Source of the DNA: Flavobacteriia bacterium
Lineage (GTDB): Bacteria; Bacteroidota; Bacteroidia; Flavobacteriales_D; Crocinitomicaceae
DNA length: 51,317 nt
Assembly (NCBI GenBank): GCA_947458955.1
Contig: CANGZT010000004.1
Coordinates: 1-51,317 of the forward strand
Direction: 5' to 3'
Positions 34,611 to 43,814 of this stretch are shown piece after piece. Made by a program: the position numbers and the translations under genes. The notes beneath the pieces are model-generated. The model was not told the DNA's origin. It ran no database searches and was given only the letters and a program-made list of their open reading frames with translations. Positions within the stretch are counted from its first letter, which is position 1. Every line of letters starts with the position of its first letter.

Positions 34611-35459
34611 TTAAACCGTATCCATAAATGTTTTTTCTGTTTTGTTAAAAACAAACACACCTATTATTAAAATAAACAAAGCAAAAATTAAACTATAAAG
34701 TAATTGGTAGGGACTAAATGTGCCTGTACCTGTAAATACATAACGAAAAGCTTCAATCAATGGAGATATTGGGTTTAATTTTAAAAAAGGTTTGTAAAGT
34801 TCAGGAATTGCATTCATAGGATACATTATAGGAGTTGCATACATTAATAAAGTTAATGCAATACCAACAATCATTGAGAGATCTCGATATTTGGAGGTCA
34901 GTGAAGAGATTAAAATACCTGCCCCCAAAGAGATAGTAGCAATTATAAAAATAATAATTGGTATCAAAATTAAGAGTTCATAATGAAAAACTAATTTTTG
35001 TTCGTTTTGAGTGTAATAATACACTAAAAAAAGTAAATATGTTAAAAATTGAAAACTCAATTTTAGCAAATTTGAAATAATTAACGAAATTGGAATTACT
35101 AATCTAGGGAAATAAACCTTTCCAAAGAGACCTGCATTTCCAGAAAAAGTACTAGCAGCACCATTAAAACAAGCCTGAAAGTAATTCCATAAGGTGGTAC
35201 CTCCCAAATAAAAGAGAGGCCCAGGTAATCCATCTGTTGACAAATGAGCTACTTCTGAGAACAAAAAAGTATAGGTAAACACAGTAAACAAAGGACCTAA
35301 CAAAAACCAAACAGGTCCTAAGATAGTTTGTTTATAAATAGATACGATATCCCTTTTTACAAAAATGGCTATTAGATCTCGATAATCCCAAATTTCTCTT
35401 AGATTAACTTTATACCATTTATTTTTAGGCTCAATAATAAGTGACCAATCTTCATTCAT
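34611..35459 (-). CDS. wzm: ABC polysaccharide exporter, permease subunit
   Basis: A 282-residue ABC-2 permease of the Wzm/TagG type. A soluble N-terminal part (KVNLREIWDYRDLIAIFVKRD) is followed by about six membrane segments; QTILGPVWFLLGPLFTVFTY (about 43-62), LPGPLFYLGGTTLWNYFQAC and NPISPLIEAFRYVFTGTG are family features. Together with Wzt it exports the complete glycan, so chain assembly takes place in the cytoplasm and no Wzx/Wzy is required. The start ATG (35459) follows a 78-base gap with a possible TAAATTTG box at 35478-35485 (minus strand). Confidence 0.92.
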   Translation of the reverse strand: MNEDWSLIIEPKNKWYKVNLREIWDYRDLIAIFVKRDIVSIYKQTILGPVWFLLGPLFTVFTYTFLFSEVAHLSTDGLPGPLFYLGGTTLWNYFQACFNGAASTFSGNAGLFGKVYFPRLVIPISLIISNLLKLSFQFLTYLLFLVYYYTQNEQKLVFHYELLILIPIIIFIIATISLGAGILISSLTSKYRDLSMIVGIALTLLMYATPIMYPMNAIPELYKPFLKLNPISPLIEAFRYVFTGTGTFSPYQLLYSLIFALFILIIGVFVFNKTEKTFMDTV

Positions 35460-35537
35460 ATTTCTAAAAACTTAATGCAAATTTAAACAAAAAAAAACAA
35501 AGAATTTAAACATCTGAAAAACATAAAGTTAAACCCA

Positions 35538-36239
35538 TCATTTGATTGAAACACTAAAATATTGTCCCCCCATCGGTATATTTTGTAGGAAACGTTCAAA
35601 TCGATGAAATAAACGAAAAAATGAATGTCTCGGGAAAAATAGTACATAATGTATCTTTACATTATTAAACCTTGCGTTTAGAATTGTTTTCTTTAAATAT
35701 GACGGCTTCAACAATACCGCATCTTTATCAAAAGGGCAAGTGTTAACTATTCTTCTTGTTACTGGATTATAAGGATTATGTTCAAAGATGTAAAGCCTTC
35801 CTCCTTTTTTTAGTACCCTTAAAATTTCAGACAATATAATTTGATGCATATCAAATTGAATGTGATGAAAAACACAAGCTACAAAAACAACATCGAACTC
35901 TTCATCATCAAAAGGAAGTTTAGTGCCATTAAAATGAATAAATTTTGCTTGAGAAGTTCTTTTCGATTGTGCTTGCAAAATACTATCCGAAGAAACATCT
36001 AACCCAGTATATTTAGATTTTGAAAAATACTTTAAAAAAAAACTTGAAGTTATACCATCACCACAACCAAAATCCAAAAAATTTATAGACTCCGCCACTT
36101 CATGTTTTTTAATTTCATTAATTTTATGTTCAGCAAAATATTCACTTTCAACACCTGTAAGACCAATGTTTTGGTTATGAATCTCTCTGTAATCTTTTGC
36201 ATATTCATCAAAAGAGTCAAATTTTCTTTTTGTCGTCAT
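35538..36239 (-). CDS. Class I SAM-dependent methyltransferase
   Basis: A 233-residue methyltransferase of the Methyltransf_11/25 type. Motif I is FLDFGCGDGITSSFFLKYF (about 55-73). An acidic residue at the end of strand 2 is seen in TGLDVSSD, and DDEEFDVVFVACVFHHIQF corresponds to motif post-I and strand 4. It lies upstream of the ABC exporter and 14 bases after the GT2 gene. It could methylate the chain end, the type of cap that ABC-exported O-antigens often need for termination; this is inference. Not similar in sequence to the methyltransferase at 1974-2750. Confidence 0.85.
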   Translation of the reverse strand: MTTKRKFDSFDEYAKDYREIHNQNIGLTGVESEYFAEHKINEIKKHEVAESINFLDFGCGDGITSSFFLKYFSKSKYTGLDVSSDSILQAQSKRTSQAKFIHFNGTKLPFDDEEFDVVFVACVFHHIQFDMHQIILSEILRVLKKGGRLYIFEHNPYNPVTRRIVNTCPFDKDAVLLKPSYLKKTILNARFNNVKIHYVLFFPRHSFFRLFHRFERFLQNIPMGGQYFSVSIK

Positions 36240-36253
36240 GTTTTCTGATGTTT

Positions 36254-37201
36254 TTAAATGACTTTCTCAATTATATACCTAGGTCGATGTTTTACTTCTT
36301 GATAAATTTTACCAATATATTCTCCTATCACTCCCAAACTTATCATATTAATCCCCGCGAAAAGTAAATTTAGTAATAAAGAAGATGCCCAACCTTTAAT
36401 CACTTGTCCATTGATTGATGCAAAAACAACCCAAAAACCAATAAATATTGACATAAAGAACATGACTATTCCAAGAGAAAAGATAAGCTTTAACGGTGCG
36501 GTTGAAAAGGAAGTTATACCATTCCAGGCAAAACTTAACATTTTTCTCAGTGGATACTTAGTTTCTCCTGCCTCTCTATTTTTTCGTGTGTAATAAACAT
36601 TCGCTGTTTGAAACCCTAACAATGGGAAAATTCCTCTTAAAAAAAGAGAAACTTCATTAAATCGTTCAAATTCAGTTAATACTCTACTATCAACTAATCT
36701 GAAATCCGCGTGATTATAAATTGTTTTCACTTTCATGAAAATCATTAGCTTGTAAAAGAACTGAGCCGTAATCTTTTTGAAAAAAGTGTCATTATCCCTA
36801 TTGTCTCTAACGCCTGAAACTATCAAATTACCTTTATTATACAACCTAATCATCTCATCTAAAACATCGATATCGTCCTGAAGATCAACATCAAGTGAGA
36901 TTAGACAATCTGCTTCGCTTTTCATAGTAAGGAGACCAGCTACTAAAGCATTCTGATGTCCAAAATTGGTAGATAATTTTATTCCCCTTACGGTATTATT
37001 ATCAGCTATTTTTTGTATTAAATCCCAAGTTTTATCTTTACTACCGTCATCAACAAAACATAAAAAACTTTTATCACTTATCAATTTTAATTTAATTAGT
37101 GAATATATTTTTTCTTGTAACAAATTAAAACTATTCAATAAAACAGCTTCTTCATTGTAACAAGGTAAGACAATGCCAATAGTTTTACTATTAGTCAACA
37201 T
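36254..37201 (-). CDS. Polyprenyl-phosphate-type glycosyltransferase (GtrB/ArnC-like GT2)
   Basis: A 315-residue GT2 enzyme with a soluble catalytic part and a C-terminal pair of membrane segments (about 225-290). IGIVLPCYNEEAVLLNSFNL starts the donor domain, CFVDDGSKDKT (about 47-57) and LISLDVDLQDD (near 94) hold nucleotide- and metal-binding residues. LLGFQTANVYYTRKNREAGE precedes the membrane pair, ending with GVIGEYIGKIYQEVKHRPRY, the GtrB/ArnC signature. It loads a sugar onto undecaprenyl phosphate at the cytoplasmic side. The ATG at 37201 is used rather than a TTG two codons upstream. First gene of the minus-strand run. Confidence 0.9.
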   Translation of the reverse strand: MLTNSKTIGIVLPCYNEEAVLLNSFNLLQEKIYSLIKLKLISDKSFLCFVDDGSKDKTWDLIQKIADNNTVRGIKLSTNFGHQNALVAGLLTMKSEADCLISLDVDLQDDIDVLDEMIRLYNKGNLIVSGVRDNRDNDTFFKKITAQFFYKLMIFMKVKTIYNHADFRLVDSRVLTEFERFNEVSLFLRGIFPLLGFQTANVYYTRKNREAGETKYPLRKMLSFAWNGITSFSTAPLKLIFSLGIVMFFMSIFIGFWVVFASINGQVIKGWASSLLLNLLFAGINMISLGVIGEYIGKIYQEVKHRPRYIIEKVI

Positions 37202-37237
37202 AAACAAGGTTTAAAATAAAAACGTTCTAAATTCTCA

Positions 37238-37245
37238 CAAACTTA
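37238..37245 (-). promoter_or_regulatory. Possible promoter -7 box (TAAGTTTG) for minus-strand run
   Basis: In the 141-base divergent region, CAAACTTA on the plus strand reads TAAGTTTG on the minus strand and matches the Bacteroidota -7 consensus TAnnTTTG. It lies about 37 bases upstream of the start codon at 37201. No clear -33 TTG partner was seen at a proper spacing, so support is weak. Confidence 0.35.
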
Positions 37246-37265
37246 CAATTTATAAAACTAAAATC

Positions 37266-37273
37266 TAAATTTG
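37266..37273 (+). promoter_or_regulatory. Possible promoter -7 box (TAAATTTG) for plus-strand genes
   Basis: TAAATTTG matches the TAnnTTTG -7 consensus and lies about 70 bases upstream of the acyltransferase start at 37343. A clear -33 element at 17-19 bases spacing is not visible. It faces away from the minus-strand box at 37238-37245, as expected for a divergent promoter region. The rest of 37202-37342 shows no gene. Confidence 0.35.
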
Positions 37274-37342
37274 TCTATATAATTCAGCAAGTACTTCTAA
37301 AAAACAGTAAAAATATTTAGTAATTTAGCACAAATTAATGAA

Positions 37343-38467
37343 TTGAAAACGTATTTTAAAGGTCTTAATGGACTAAGATTTATCGGAGCATTTTCTGTAA
37401 TTATAGGTCATATTGAATTGATCAAATCTTTTTATGGATTACCAAATTTAATGGATCACCCTTTTTATAGATTTACAAATGGTCATCTTGGAGTTCTGTT
37501 GTTTTTTGTATTAAGCGGTTTTTTAATTACCTACTTTTTAATTGTTGAATTACAAGAAAACAACCATATAGATTTCAAAATATTTTACATAAAACGAATA
37601 TTAAGAATTTGGCCTATTTATTATATTATGATTTTATTTTCAATATTTATACTACCTAAATTGCTAACATTTATTGGTGTGTTGTCTCCGTCCTATTCAT
37701 TTGAGACAATCAAATATTACCTTTTATTTCTCCCAAACTTTGCGAAAAGTTTTCATTATTCCATTCCTGGAGCTGTTCATTTATGGTCAGTTGGTGTTGA
37801 GGAACAATTTTACTTAATTTGGCCAATACTAATTATTTTATTCAAGAATAGACTACTAATATTATTTACAACGATATTTTTAATTTTCTCGTTAGTCCCT
37901 ATGGTTGTTGATTTTTTATATATTAGATCTGATCTATTACAACAATTTAAAGAAGAAAAATTATTTATAAGCTCTTTTTTAAGTAGCTTTAAAATTAATT
38001 CAATGGCGTTAGGCGGTTGTTTTGCTTACATTTATATCAAACATAAAAAACTGCTTAATTTTCTTAACTATAGAATTGTTGAGCTTTCACTAATTATTTT
38101 TACCTCCAGCTTATGGATTATGGGTTTTCATTTTAAAATTTTCTCGGATGAAATATATTCTTTACTTTTTGCTTTGATTATATTTTCTGTGGTTACCAAT
38201 AACAATCCTATTATTAAATTTGAAAATAGACTTTTTAATTTCCTTGGCAAAATATCGTATGGTCTATATGTATATCATTGGGTGATTTTAATTCTTATCA
38301 TTCAGTTAATTAAACTTTTAGGTGTAAACTTTTATGAAAGTCATATTTTGGTTAATAGTTTAATCTATTTTTTAGGTATTACATTAACTGTATTTATTTC
38401 TTATATCTCATACAAATATATTGAGGAACCTATTGTAAATCTTAAAAATAAGTTTCAAAAAAATTAA
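37343..38467 (+). CDS. Acyltransferase family 3 membrane protein
   Basis: A 374-residue integral membrane O-acyltransferase of the OafA/acyltransferase-3 family. GLNGLRFIGAFSVIIGH (8-24) opens the first segment with the catalytic His24; R13 is conserved. PGAVHLWSVGVEEQFYLIWP (about 144-163) is the second signature. About ten membrane segments are expected. It likely O-acetylates a sugar of the glycan. The reading frame starts with TTG at 37343; an ATG at 37338 is in another frame and is closed by a TGA six bases later. The next in-frame ATG (codon 37) would drop the first segment. It is followed immediately by the membrane protein gene (TAAATG). Confidence 0.88.
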   Translation: MKTYFKGLNGLRFIGAFSVIIGHIELIKSFYGLPNLMDHPFYRFTNGHLGVLLFFVLSGFLITYFLIVELQENNHIDFKIFYIKRILRIWPIYYIMILFSIFILPKLLTFIGVLSPSYSFETIKYYLLFLPNFAKSFHYSIPGAVHLWSVGVEEQFYLIWPILIILFKNRLLILFTTIFLIFSLVPMVVDFLYIRSDLLQQFKEEKLFISSFLSSFKINSMALGGCFAYIYIKHKKLLNFLNYRIVELSLIIFTSSLWIMGFHFKIFSDEIYSLLFALIIFSVVTNNNPIIKFENRLFNFLGKISYGLYVYHWVILILIIQLIKLLGVNFYESHILVNSLIYFLGITLTVFISYISYKYIEEPIVNLKNKFQKN

Positions 38468-40297
38468 ATGTCGACTTTTATTTTATACATCACTTCGTTT
38501 TATGCAACAATATTAACAAGTTATTGGGTAGGTGGGTTATATTTCAAATTAATAATAAGAAAGAATTCGATCACAGAAAATATAAACTTAGCTATTGGAG
38601 AAAAAATATTGGTTGGAGTAACAATAATAACAGCTCTGATTGCAATTTACAAAACAAATGGTATTACTACTCAAAGTATAATTTTACTTCTACTTATTTC
38701 ACCTTGTTTATTTTTAAAAAAAGAGGAATACCCTAATGCTTCAAAACCATCAAAAAAAATAACGCTTTCTATTTTTATAATTAGTTTTTTCATATTTTGC
38801 TTTCATTGGTTTGGCTTTTACCATCTACATGACCATGTCTTTTATGCTAAACTTGGAAAAGCTATTTTCACGAATGGTAACGAAAGTTGGTCTGCCTTAT
38901 ACAATAATTTAAGACCTGCGAGTGGAATTATGCTTTTTCATTACTCTGATATATGGTTGGGTGAGTTCATTTCAAAATTAGTTCTCAACAACTCACTATT
39001 TAGCTTAACAAGAATAATTTATCCAATTTATCATCTAATTATGTTTATAGTTGGATATGTTATAATTATAGAAAAATTTAAAAATATAAAAATCTCGCTA
39101 TTAATCTGTATCGCTATTCTATATGGATCTGCACTCCTATTTTTCCCTGTACTTACTCCTGAACAAGGACACCATACTTTTTGGCATTATGGTTTCCCTG
39201 AGGTGACATCTTTTAAATCTTTAGTTATATACCCCTATTTATTTCTTGCTTTATATTATTTAAAAAGAAATGATTTTGAAGTATTTATTTTTTTAATTTG
39301 TGTTACATGCCTTGAGTACTTCACCCTATTCATTGCTTTATTTCCAACAATCAATTTTATCATACTTCTTTATTTTGGTTTAAAAAAACATAAATTAATG
39401 AAGACCATAATAAATTTAATTTTATTCAATTTACCTCTAGTTTTAATGTTAATCCTACCAATAATTTTTAAAGATACAGTAACATCTAATAGTTCCTTTT
39501 CAAACATAAGACATGTAATTTTACCTTTTAATACTTATATAGCTAATTGGTATAGCAATTTAAAATTATTCTTTAACTATTTTCTTCGCCCATTTTATCT
39601 CTATCCATCAACCACATTGTTCATGTTCTATTACAGTATAAGAATGAAAAAAACATTACTATTTATTCTTTTAAATTTCATTTTCTCCTCTATTTTTATA
39701 GTTTTATTTTATAATTTAACTAACGCTAATCAAGCTATATCTATTATTATTGGACCTTTAATGCTGTTTACAACCATAGAATTATTTACATTTCTAGATA
39801 AAAAAATTGCAATAATAACTTCAACAAGTCTATTAATAATCTCTTTTTTAAATTTTGAAGAAATCAACTCGCTTAACTTTGGCAATTATAAAATGAATGT
39901 ATTTGAATCAAAACTTATGAATTTTGCAAAATTAAATCTCAAAAAAGAAAATTGGTGTTATTATTCCAAAAAACCGTGGTCTACTTGGATGTACAGTTCT
40001 CAAATTTCAAACTCTACTATTCTACTTGAAAACGACGCATATCTTGGACTAGAGATTGCCCCTTTTTTTAGATCAGAATTTGAAACTTACAGAAAAAAGA
40101 ACCCAGACTCACCTATATGTTCAATAAAACAAGATGTCAATATTTTTTTAAAATTACTTAAGTCACATAAAATAAAATATGTTTATGTAGAAAATATAAA
40201 TTCGGTAAACAACAATTTCAAATCATTTTTAAAACCAATATTAACAGAGAACCTAAAAGGAATTTTTAAATTGGAATACGATAAAAAAGGAATTTAA
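38468..40297 (+). CDS. Large polytopic membrane protein, GT-C-like candidate
   Basis: A 609-residue protein with about twelve membrane segments, first at 2-20 (STFILYITSFYATILTSYW). A long loop after the fourth segment contains FYHLHDHVFYAKLGKAIFTN (about 116-135), with acidic and His residues where GT-C enzymes have their catalytic loop. The last 130 residues are soluble, ending with TENLKGIFKLEYDKKGI. I do not recognise a named family. It starts directly after the acyltransferase stop, so they are co-transcribed. Candidate sugar transferase on the periplasmic face; unproven. Confidence 0.68.
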   Translation: MSTFILYITSFYATILTSYWVGGLYFKLIIRKNSITENINLAIGEKILVGVTIITALIAIYKTNGITTQSIILLLLISPCLFLKKEEYPNASKPSKKITLSIFIISFFIFCFHWFGFYHLHDHVFYAKLGKAIFTNGNESWSALYNNLRPASGIMLFHYSDIWLGEFISKLVLNNSLFSLTRIIYPIYHLIMFIVGYVIIIEKFKNIKISLLICIAILYGSALLFFPVLTPEQGHHTFWHYGFPEVTSFKSLVIYPYLFLALYYLKRNDFEVFIFLICVTCLEYFTLFIALFPTINFIILLYFGLKKHKLMKTIINLILFNLPLVLMLILPIIFKDTVTSNSSFSNIRHVILPFNTYIANWYSNLKLFFNYFLRPFYLYPSTTLFMFYYSIRMKKTLLFILLNFIFSSIFIVLFYNLTNANQAISIIIGPLMLFTTIELFTFLDKKIAIITSTSLLIISFLNFEEINSLNFGNYKMNVFESKLMNFAKLNLKKENWCYYSKKPWSTWMYSSQISNSTILLENDAYLGLEIAPFFRSEFETYRKKNPDSPICSIKQDVNIFLKLLKSHKIKYVYVENINSVNNNFKSFLKPILTENLKGIFKLEYDKKGI

Positions 40298-40446
40298 ACA
40301 TTTGAAATTATAACTTATAAGTATCTTGTTTTTATGATTTATTATAAATTGTCTAAATTCGTAAATTATTTTAAATACAACTTATTCAATTATATTAAAA
40401 TTTAGATTTATTATTTATTGTTAATTCAGACTTATCTAGTTAAAAT

Positions 40447-42312
40447 ATGAAAAAAATCCTTGGAATAGCTTGTTTTTATCACGACTCAGCAGCAAGTATA
40501 GTTATAGATGGAAAAATAGTAGCAGCGACGCAAGAAGAAAGATTCACAAGGGACAAACACACACCTGATTTTCCGGTTCAATCTATTAAATATTGTTTGG
40601 AAGAAACTGGATTAACGATTGACGAACTCGATGCAATTGTTTTCTACGACAAACCCTTACTTAAATTTGAACGTTTACTAGAAACCTATTATGCTTTCGC
40701 ACCAAAAGGATTAACTTCTTTCTTAAAAGCAATACCTGTTTGGTTGAAAGAAAAAATGTTTCTAAAAAAACAATTATTGGATGGATTAAAAGAAGTAGGA
40801 GAATATGACAAGAAAAAAATAAAATTCCTTTTTCCTGAGCATCACCTGTCTCATGCTGCTAGTACCTTTTTTACCTCTCCTTTCGAAGAATCTGCTATAT
40901 TAACTATCGACGGGGTTGGGGAATGGTGTACAGCTTCCATAGCGCATGGAAAAAACAACAACATCATTTTTGAAAAGGAATTAAATTTCCCGCATTCAGT
41001 AGGTTTGTTATATAGTGCGTTTACTTATTACCTTGGGTTTACCGTAAATTCAGGAGAATACAAATTAATGGGTTTAGCTCCTTATGGAGATCCTACTTCA
41101 GAACAAACTATTAAATACATCGACTTAATTAAAACCCATCTGGTAGATATTAAGGAAGATGGATCTGTTTGGTTAGATCAGAAATACTACAATTACGCCA
41201 CCGGTTTACGGATGGCAAAAGACAAGGAGTGGGAGAAATTATTTGGGTTTCCTAGAAGAGAAGATGAAAATGATCTACAACAACACCACTGTAATTTAGC
41301 CTTAGCAATACAAATAGTAACGGAAGAAATCGTGATTAAAATGGCAAAAGAGGCAAAAAAAATCACTGGTTCTAATTCGATTTGCTTGGCTGGAGGAGTA
41401 GCCTTAAATTGTGTAGCAAATGGGAAACTAATCAAAGAAAATATTTTCGAAAATGTGTACATCACTCCCGCTTCAGGGGACGCAGGAGGCGCACTAGGCG
41501 CTGCATTAGTTGGATATTACATGTATTTCGATCAAGAACGAATAGTAGATGGTAAAACTGACACCATTGAAGGCTCGTACTTAGGCCCATCCTATTCTGA
41601 CAAAGAAATTGAATCCATGATTCGTAAAACGAAGGCTATTTTTCAAAAACCTACTTCATTTGAAGAAGTAGCATCTTTTACGGCACAAAAAATTGCAGAA
41701 GGAAAAGTCATTGGCTGGTTTCAAGACCGCATGGAATTTGGACCACGTGCTTTGGGAAATCGAAGTATATTAGGGGATGCAAGAAATCCTGACATGCAGA
41801 AAAAATTGAACTTAAAAATAAAATACAGAGAGGGTTTCAGACCTTTTGCACCATCAGTACTTGCTGAAGATGCAAAGGATTATTTCGATTTAGAGGTGGA
41901 TTCGCCTTATATGTTATTAGTGGCTCCGGTGAAAGAAAGTCGAAGAAAAAGAATCCCTGAAAATTACTTCAAACTTCCCCTTTGGGATCGCCTGTACACA
42001 GAAAGAAGCGACATTCAATCGGTCACTCACTTAGATTTTTCAGCAAGAGTACAATGTGTACATAAAGAAACCAATCCGCGATACCATCAGTTGATTACAG
42101 AATTCAAAAAATTAACAAACTATGGTCTAGTTGTAAACACCAGTTTTAACGTGCGTGGAGAACCTATTGTTTGTACACCGTATGATGCATACCGCTGTTT
42201 CATGAGTACAGAAATGGATGTATTAGTGGTAGGAAATTATATCTTTGAAAAAGAAAATCAATTGGATTGGGAAAACAAAGAGAAATGGATGGTCAAATTT
42301 AAAATGGATTAA
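40447..42312 (+). CDS. Carbamoyltransferase (NodU/CmcH/TobZ family)
   Basis: A 621-residue carbamoyltransferase that makes a carbamoyl-adenylate from carbamoyl phosphate and transfers it to a sugar hydroxyl. The N-terminal Kae1-like domain carries ILGIACFYHDSAASIVIDGK (4-23), EHHLSHAASTFFTSPFEESA (about 131-150) and ILTIDGVGEW. The C-terminal YrdC-like part begins after about residue 390 and includes WFQDRMEFGPRALGNRSILG and INTSF-type residues (VVNTSFNVRGEPIVCTP). Less AT-rich than its neighbours. The 149-base gap upstream shows no clear TAnnTTTG box. Followed by SGNH, DUF5989 and SxtJ genes, as in sxtI-J-K-like groups. Confidence 0.94.
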   Translation: MKKILGIACFYHDSAASIVIDGKIVAATQEERFTRDKHTPDFPVQSIKYCLEETGLTIDELDAIVFYDKPLLKFERLLETYYAFAPKGLTSFLKAIPVWLKEKMFLKKQLLDGLKEVGEYDKKKIKFLFPEHHLSHAASTFFTSPFEESAILTIDGVGEWCTASIAHGKNNNIIFEKELNFPHSVGLLYSAFTYYLGFTVNSGEYKLMGLAPYGDPTSEQTIKYIDLIKTHLVDIKEDGSVWLDQKYYNYATGLRMAKDKEWEKLFGFPRREDENDLQQHHCNLALAIQIVTEEIVIKMAKEAKKITGSNSICLAGGVALNCVANGKLIKENIFENVYITPASGDAGGALGAALVGYYMYFDQERIVDGKTDTIEGSYLGPSYSDKEIESMIRKTKAIFQKPTSFEEVASFTAQKIAEGKVIGWFQDRMEFGPRALGNRSILGDARNPDMQKKLNLKIKYREGFRPFAPSVLAEDAKDYFDLEVDSPYMLLVAPVKESRRKRIPENYFKLPLWDRLYTERSDIQSVTHLDFSARVQCVHKETNPRYHQLITEFKKLTNYGLVVNTSFNVRGEPIVCTPYDAYRCFMSTEMDVLVVGNYIFEKENQLDWENKEKWMVKFKMD

Positions 42313-43596
42313 ATGAACTTACTATTACGTGTTTTTTTTATAATTATCCTTTGTATTTGTTATAAATACATCCCTGTATTTGAGCCAAAAGGAATCAATT
42401 ACTTACTTAGTATATTATGTCTTGGTTTTATTGGATTTGAATTCAAAAAACTATGGAGTTCATTATTTATTTCTGAAAGTAAAAAAATCAAAATTCAAAA
42501 AATTGCATATTTTTCGTTGATAGTTCTTATTCTAATAAGCGTCATTCTTATAGTTCATAAAGAATATCCGGCTGGAAACATTCGTTTTATAAGAGGATTC
42601 TTAATTTTAATATGCATAGGTATTGGTGCTAAAATAGTCGGGATTTTCTCGAAATCTTCAATCAATGCCTTTTTAAAGAATTCGCTATTATTCACCTACT
42701 CAACAATCAGTTTTACAGCAATTATAGAAATTATATTTATGTTTATTTCACTTTCACATGGAAGTGGAGAAGCCTACAGTGGAAAAATATGGGGAAATCG
42801 CAATTGGAATCCGATAAATAAACTTGGATTTAGAGACGAAGAACCAAAAAATGGAAAAAACACCGTTTTTTTTGTGGGTGATTCTTTTACTGCAGGTTGG
42901 GGGGTTAAAAAAATTGAAGAGCGTTTTGGAGAAGTTGCAGCTAGTGAATTAAAAAAACAAGGGAAAGGAATTAATGAAATCAACCTAGGTAGGTATGGGG
43001 CTGATACACGTTTAGAATATCATATTTTTGAAACGTTTATAAAAAAAACACAGATTAAGCCTAAACATATCGTACTGCAATATTTTGTTAATGACATGGA
43101 TAAATTAATTCCAAACAATTTAAAATGTGATTTACCTCCTTTGAATTTACCCAATTGGAAAAAAACCATGATTGAAGGAAGTTACCTAGCAAATTATATC
43201 AGTAACATCTATCCATCACAAAACAATTATAACTTACCCAAAGAATGCGATTATTTAGAGAAATTAAAATCTGTTTTTAATAATGACTCCTTGTGGAAAA
43301 AAGAAGAGGTACAATTGGCAAAATTTCAAAGTTATTGCCTTCAGAATAATATAGAAGCAACAATAGTTTTTTTTCCGTTTATGGAAGATTTAAATCTTGC
43401 TAAAAAACTAGGTATTGAAAAAAGAGTGCGTTTGTTTTGTAAAAAAAATAATATTTACCTTTTAAATGTAACAGAATTAATAACCAAAATTCCAAGACAA
43501 AAAAGACAAGTCAGTATTGTCGATTCTCACGCTTCATCAGAAGTACACAACATAGTAGGAAAACAATTAGCAAAAATTATAAAATGGAAATTTTAA
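42313..43596 (+). CDS. Membrane-anchored SGNH/GDSL hydrolase-like protein
   Basis: A 427-residue protein. The first 150 residues form about five membrane segments (LLLRVFFIIILCICYKYIPVF onward). A soluble domain then holds block I FVGDSFTAGWGV (near 190), an NLGRYGADTRLEYHIF segment (near 225) with the Gly of block II, and FVNDMDKL (block III Asn); the C-terminal DSHAS supplies the Asp/His pair. SGNH enzymes remove or transfer acyl groups. Its place between carbamoyltransferase and DUF5989/SxtJ genes suggests a role in decorating the same sugar. The start codon follows one base-adjacent to the carbamoyltransferase stop. Confidence 0.82.
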   Translation: MNLLLRVFFIIILCICYKYIPVFEPKGINYLLSILCLGFIGFEFKKLWSSLFISESKKIKIQKIAYFSLIVLILISVILIVHKEYPAGNIRFIRGFLILICIGIGAKIVGIFSKSSINAFLKNSLLFTYSTISFTAIIEIIFMFISLSHGSGEAYSGKIWGNRNWNPINKLGFRDEEPKNGKNTVFFVGDSFTAGWGVKKIEERFGEVAASELKKQGKGINEINLGRYGADTRLEYHIFETFIKKTQIKPKHIVLQYFVNDMDKLIPNNLKCDLPPLNLPNWKKTMIEGSYLANYISNIYPSQNNYNLPKECDYLEKLKSVFNNDSLWKKEEVQLAKFQSYCLQNNIEATIVFFPFMEDLNLAKKLGIEKRVRLFCKKNNIYLLNVTELITKIPRQKRQVSIVDSHASSEVHNIVGKQLAKIIKWKF

Positions 43597-43733
43597 AAGA
43601 CTTGTGGGCGTTCATGAAAGAACGCAAGAAATTTTGGTTAGCACCAATGATCATTGTTTTAATTATTTTAGGTTTAATCATCGTTCTAGGTGGCAGTAGT
43701 GCTATTGCACCTTTCGTCTACACACTTTTTTAA
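43584..43733 (+). CDS. Small membrane protein, DUF5989-like (SxtK-like)
   Basis: A 49-residue protein: an N-terminal basic amphipathic part (MEILKDLWAFMKERKKFWL) and one membrane segment (MIIVLIILGLIIVLGGSS), ending FVYTLF. It resembles DUF5989 proteins that sit beside carbamoyltransferase and SxtJ genes, and the small SxtK of the saxitoxin cluster. It is too short for automatic reading-frame lists. The ATG at 43584 overlaps the end of the SGNH gene by 13 bases in another frame. Probably forms a membrane complex with the SxtJ-like protein next door; function unproven. Confidence 0.85.
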   Translation: MEILKDLWAFMKERKKFWLAPMIIVLIILGLIIVLGGSSAIAPFVYTLF

Positions 43734-43763
43734 CTAATTACTAGTAACTAAATTAAAACCAGT

Positions 43764-43805
43764 AACTAATGACTAAAAACTAATGACTAAAAACTAGTGA
43801 CTAAA
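43764..43805. repeat. 14-bp tandem repeat (AACTAATGACTAAA)x3 before sxtJ-like gene
   Basis: Three head-to-tail copies of AACTAATGACTAAA at 43764-43777, 43778-43791 and 43792-43805; the third has G for A at its sixth base. Degenerate copies extend upstream to about 43735 (CTAGTAACTAAATTAAAACCAGTAACT in part). They end ten bases before the ATG at 43815. Same TGACT core as the arrays at 1924 and 9611. The repeat sits in the gap within an otherwise tight gene group. Confidence 0.9.
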
Positions 43806-43814
43806 AACTTAACA

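Noticed and set aside
40298-40446. Promoter before the carbamoyltransferase gene
   Set aside because: No exact TAnnTTTG box with a suitable partner was found; the 149-base gap shows no supported element.
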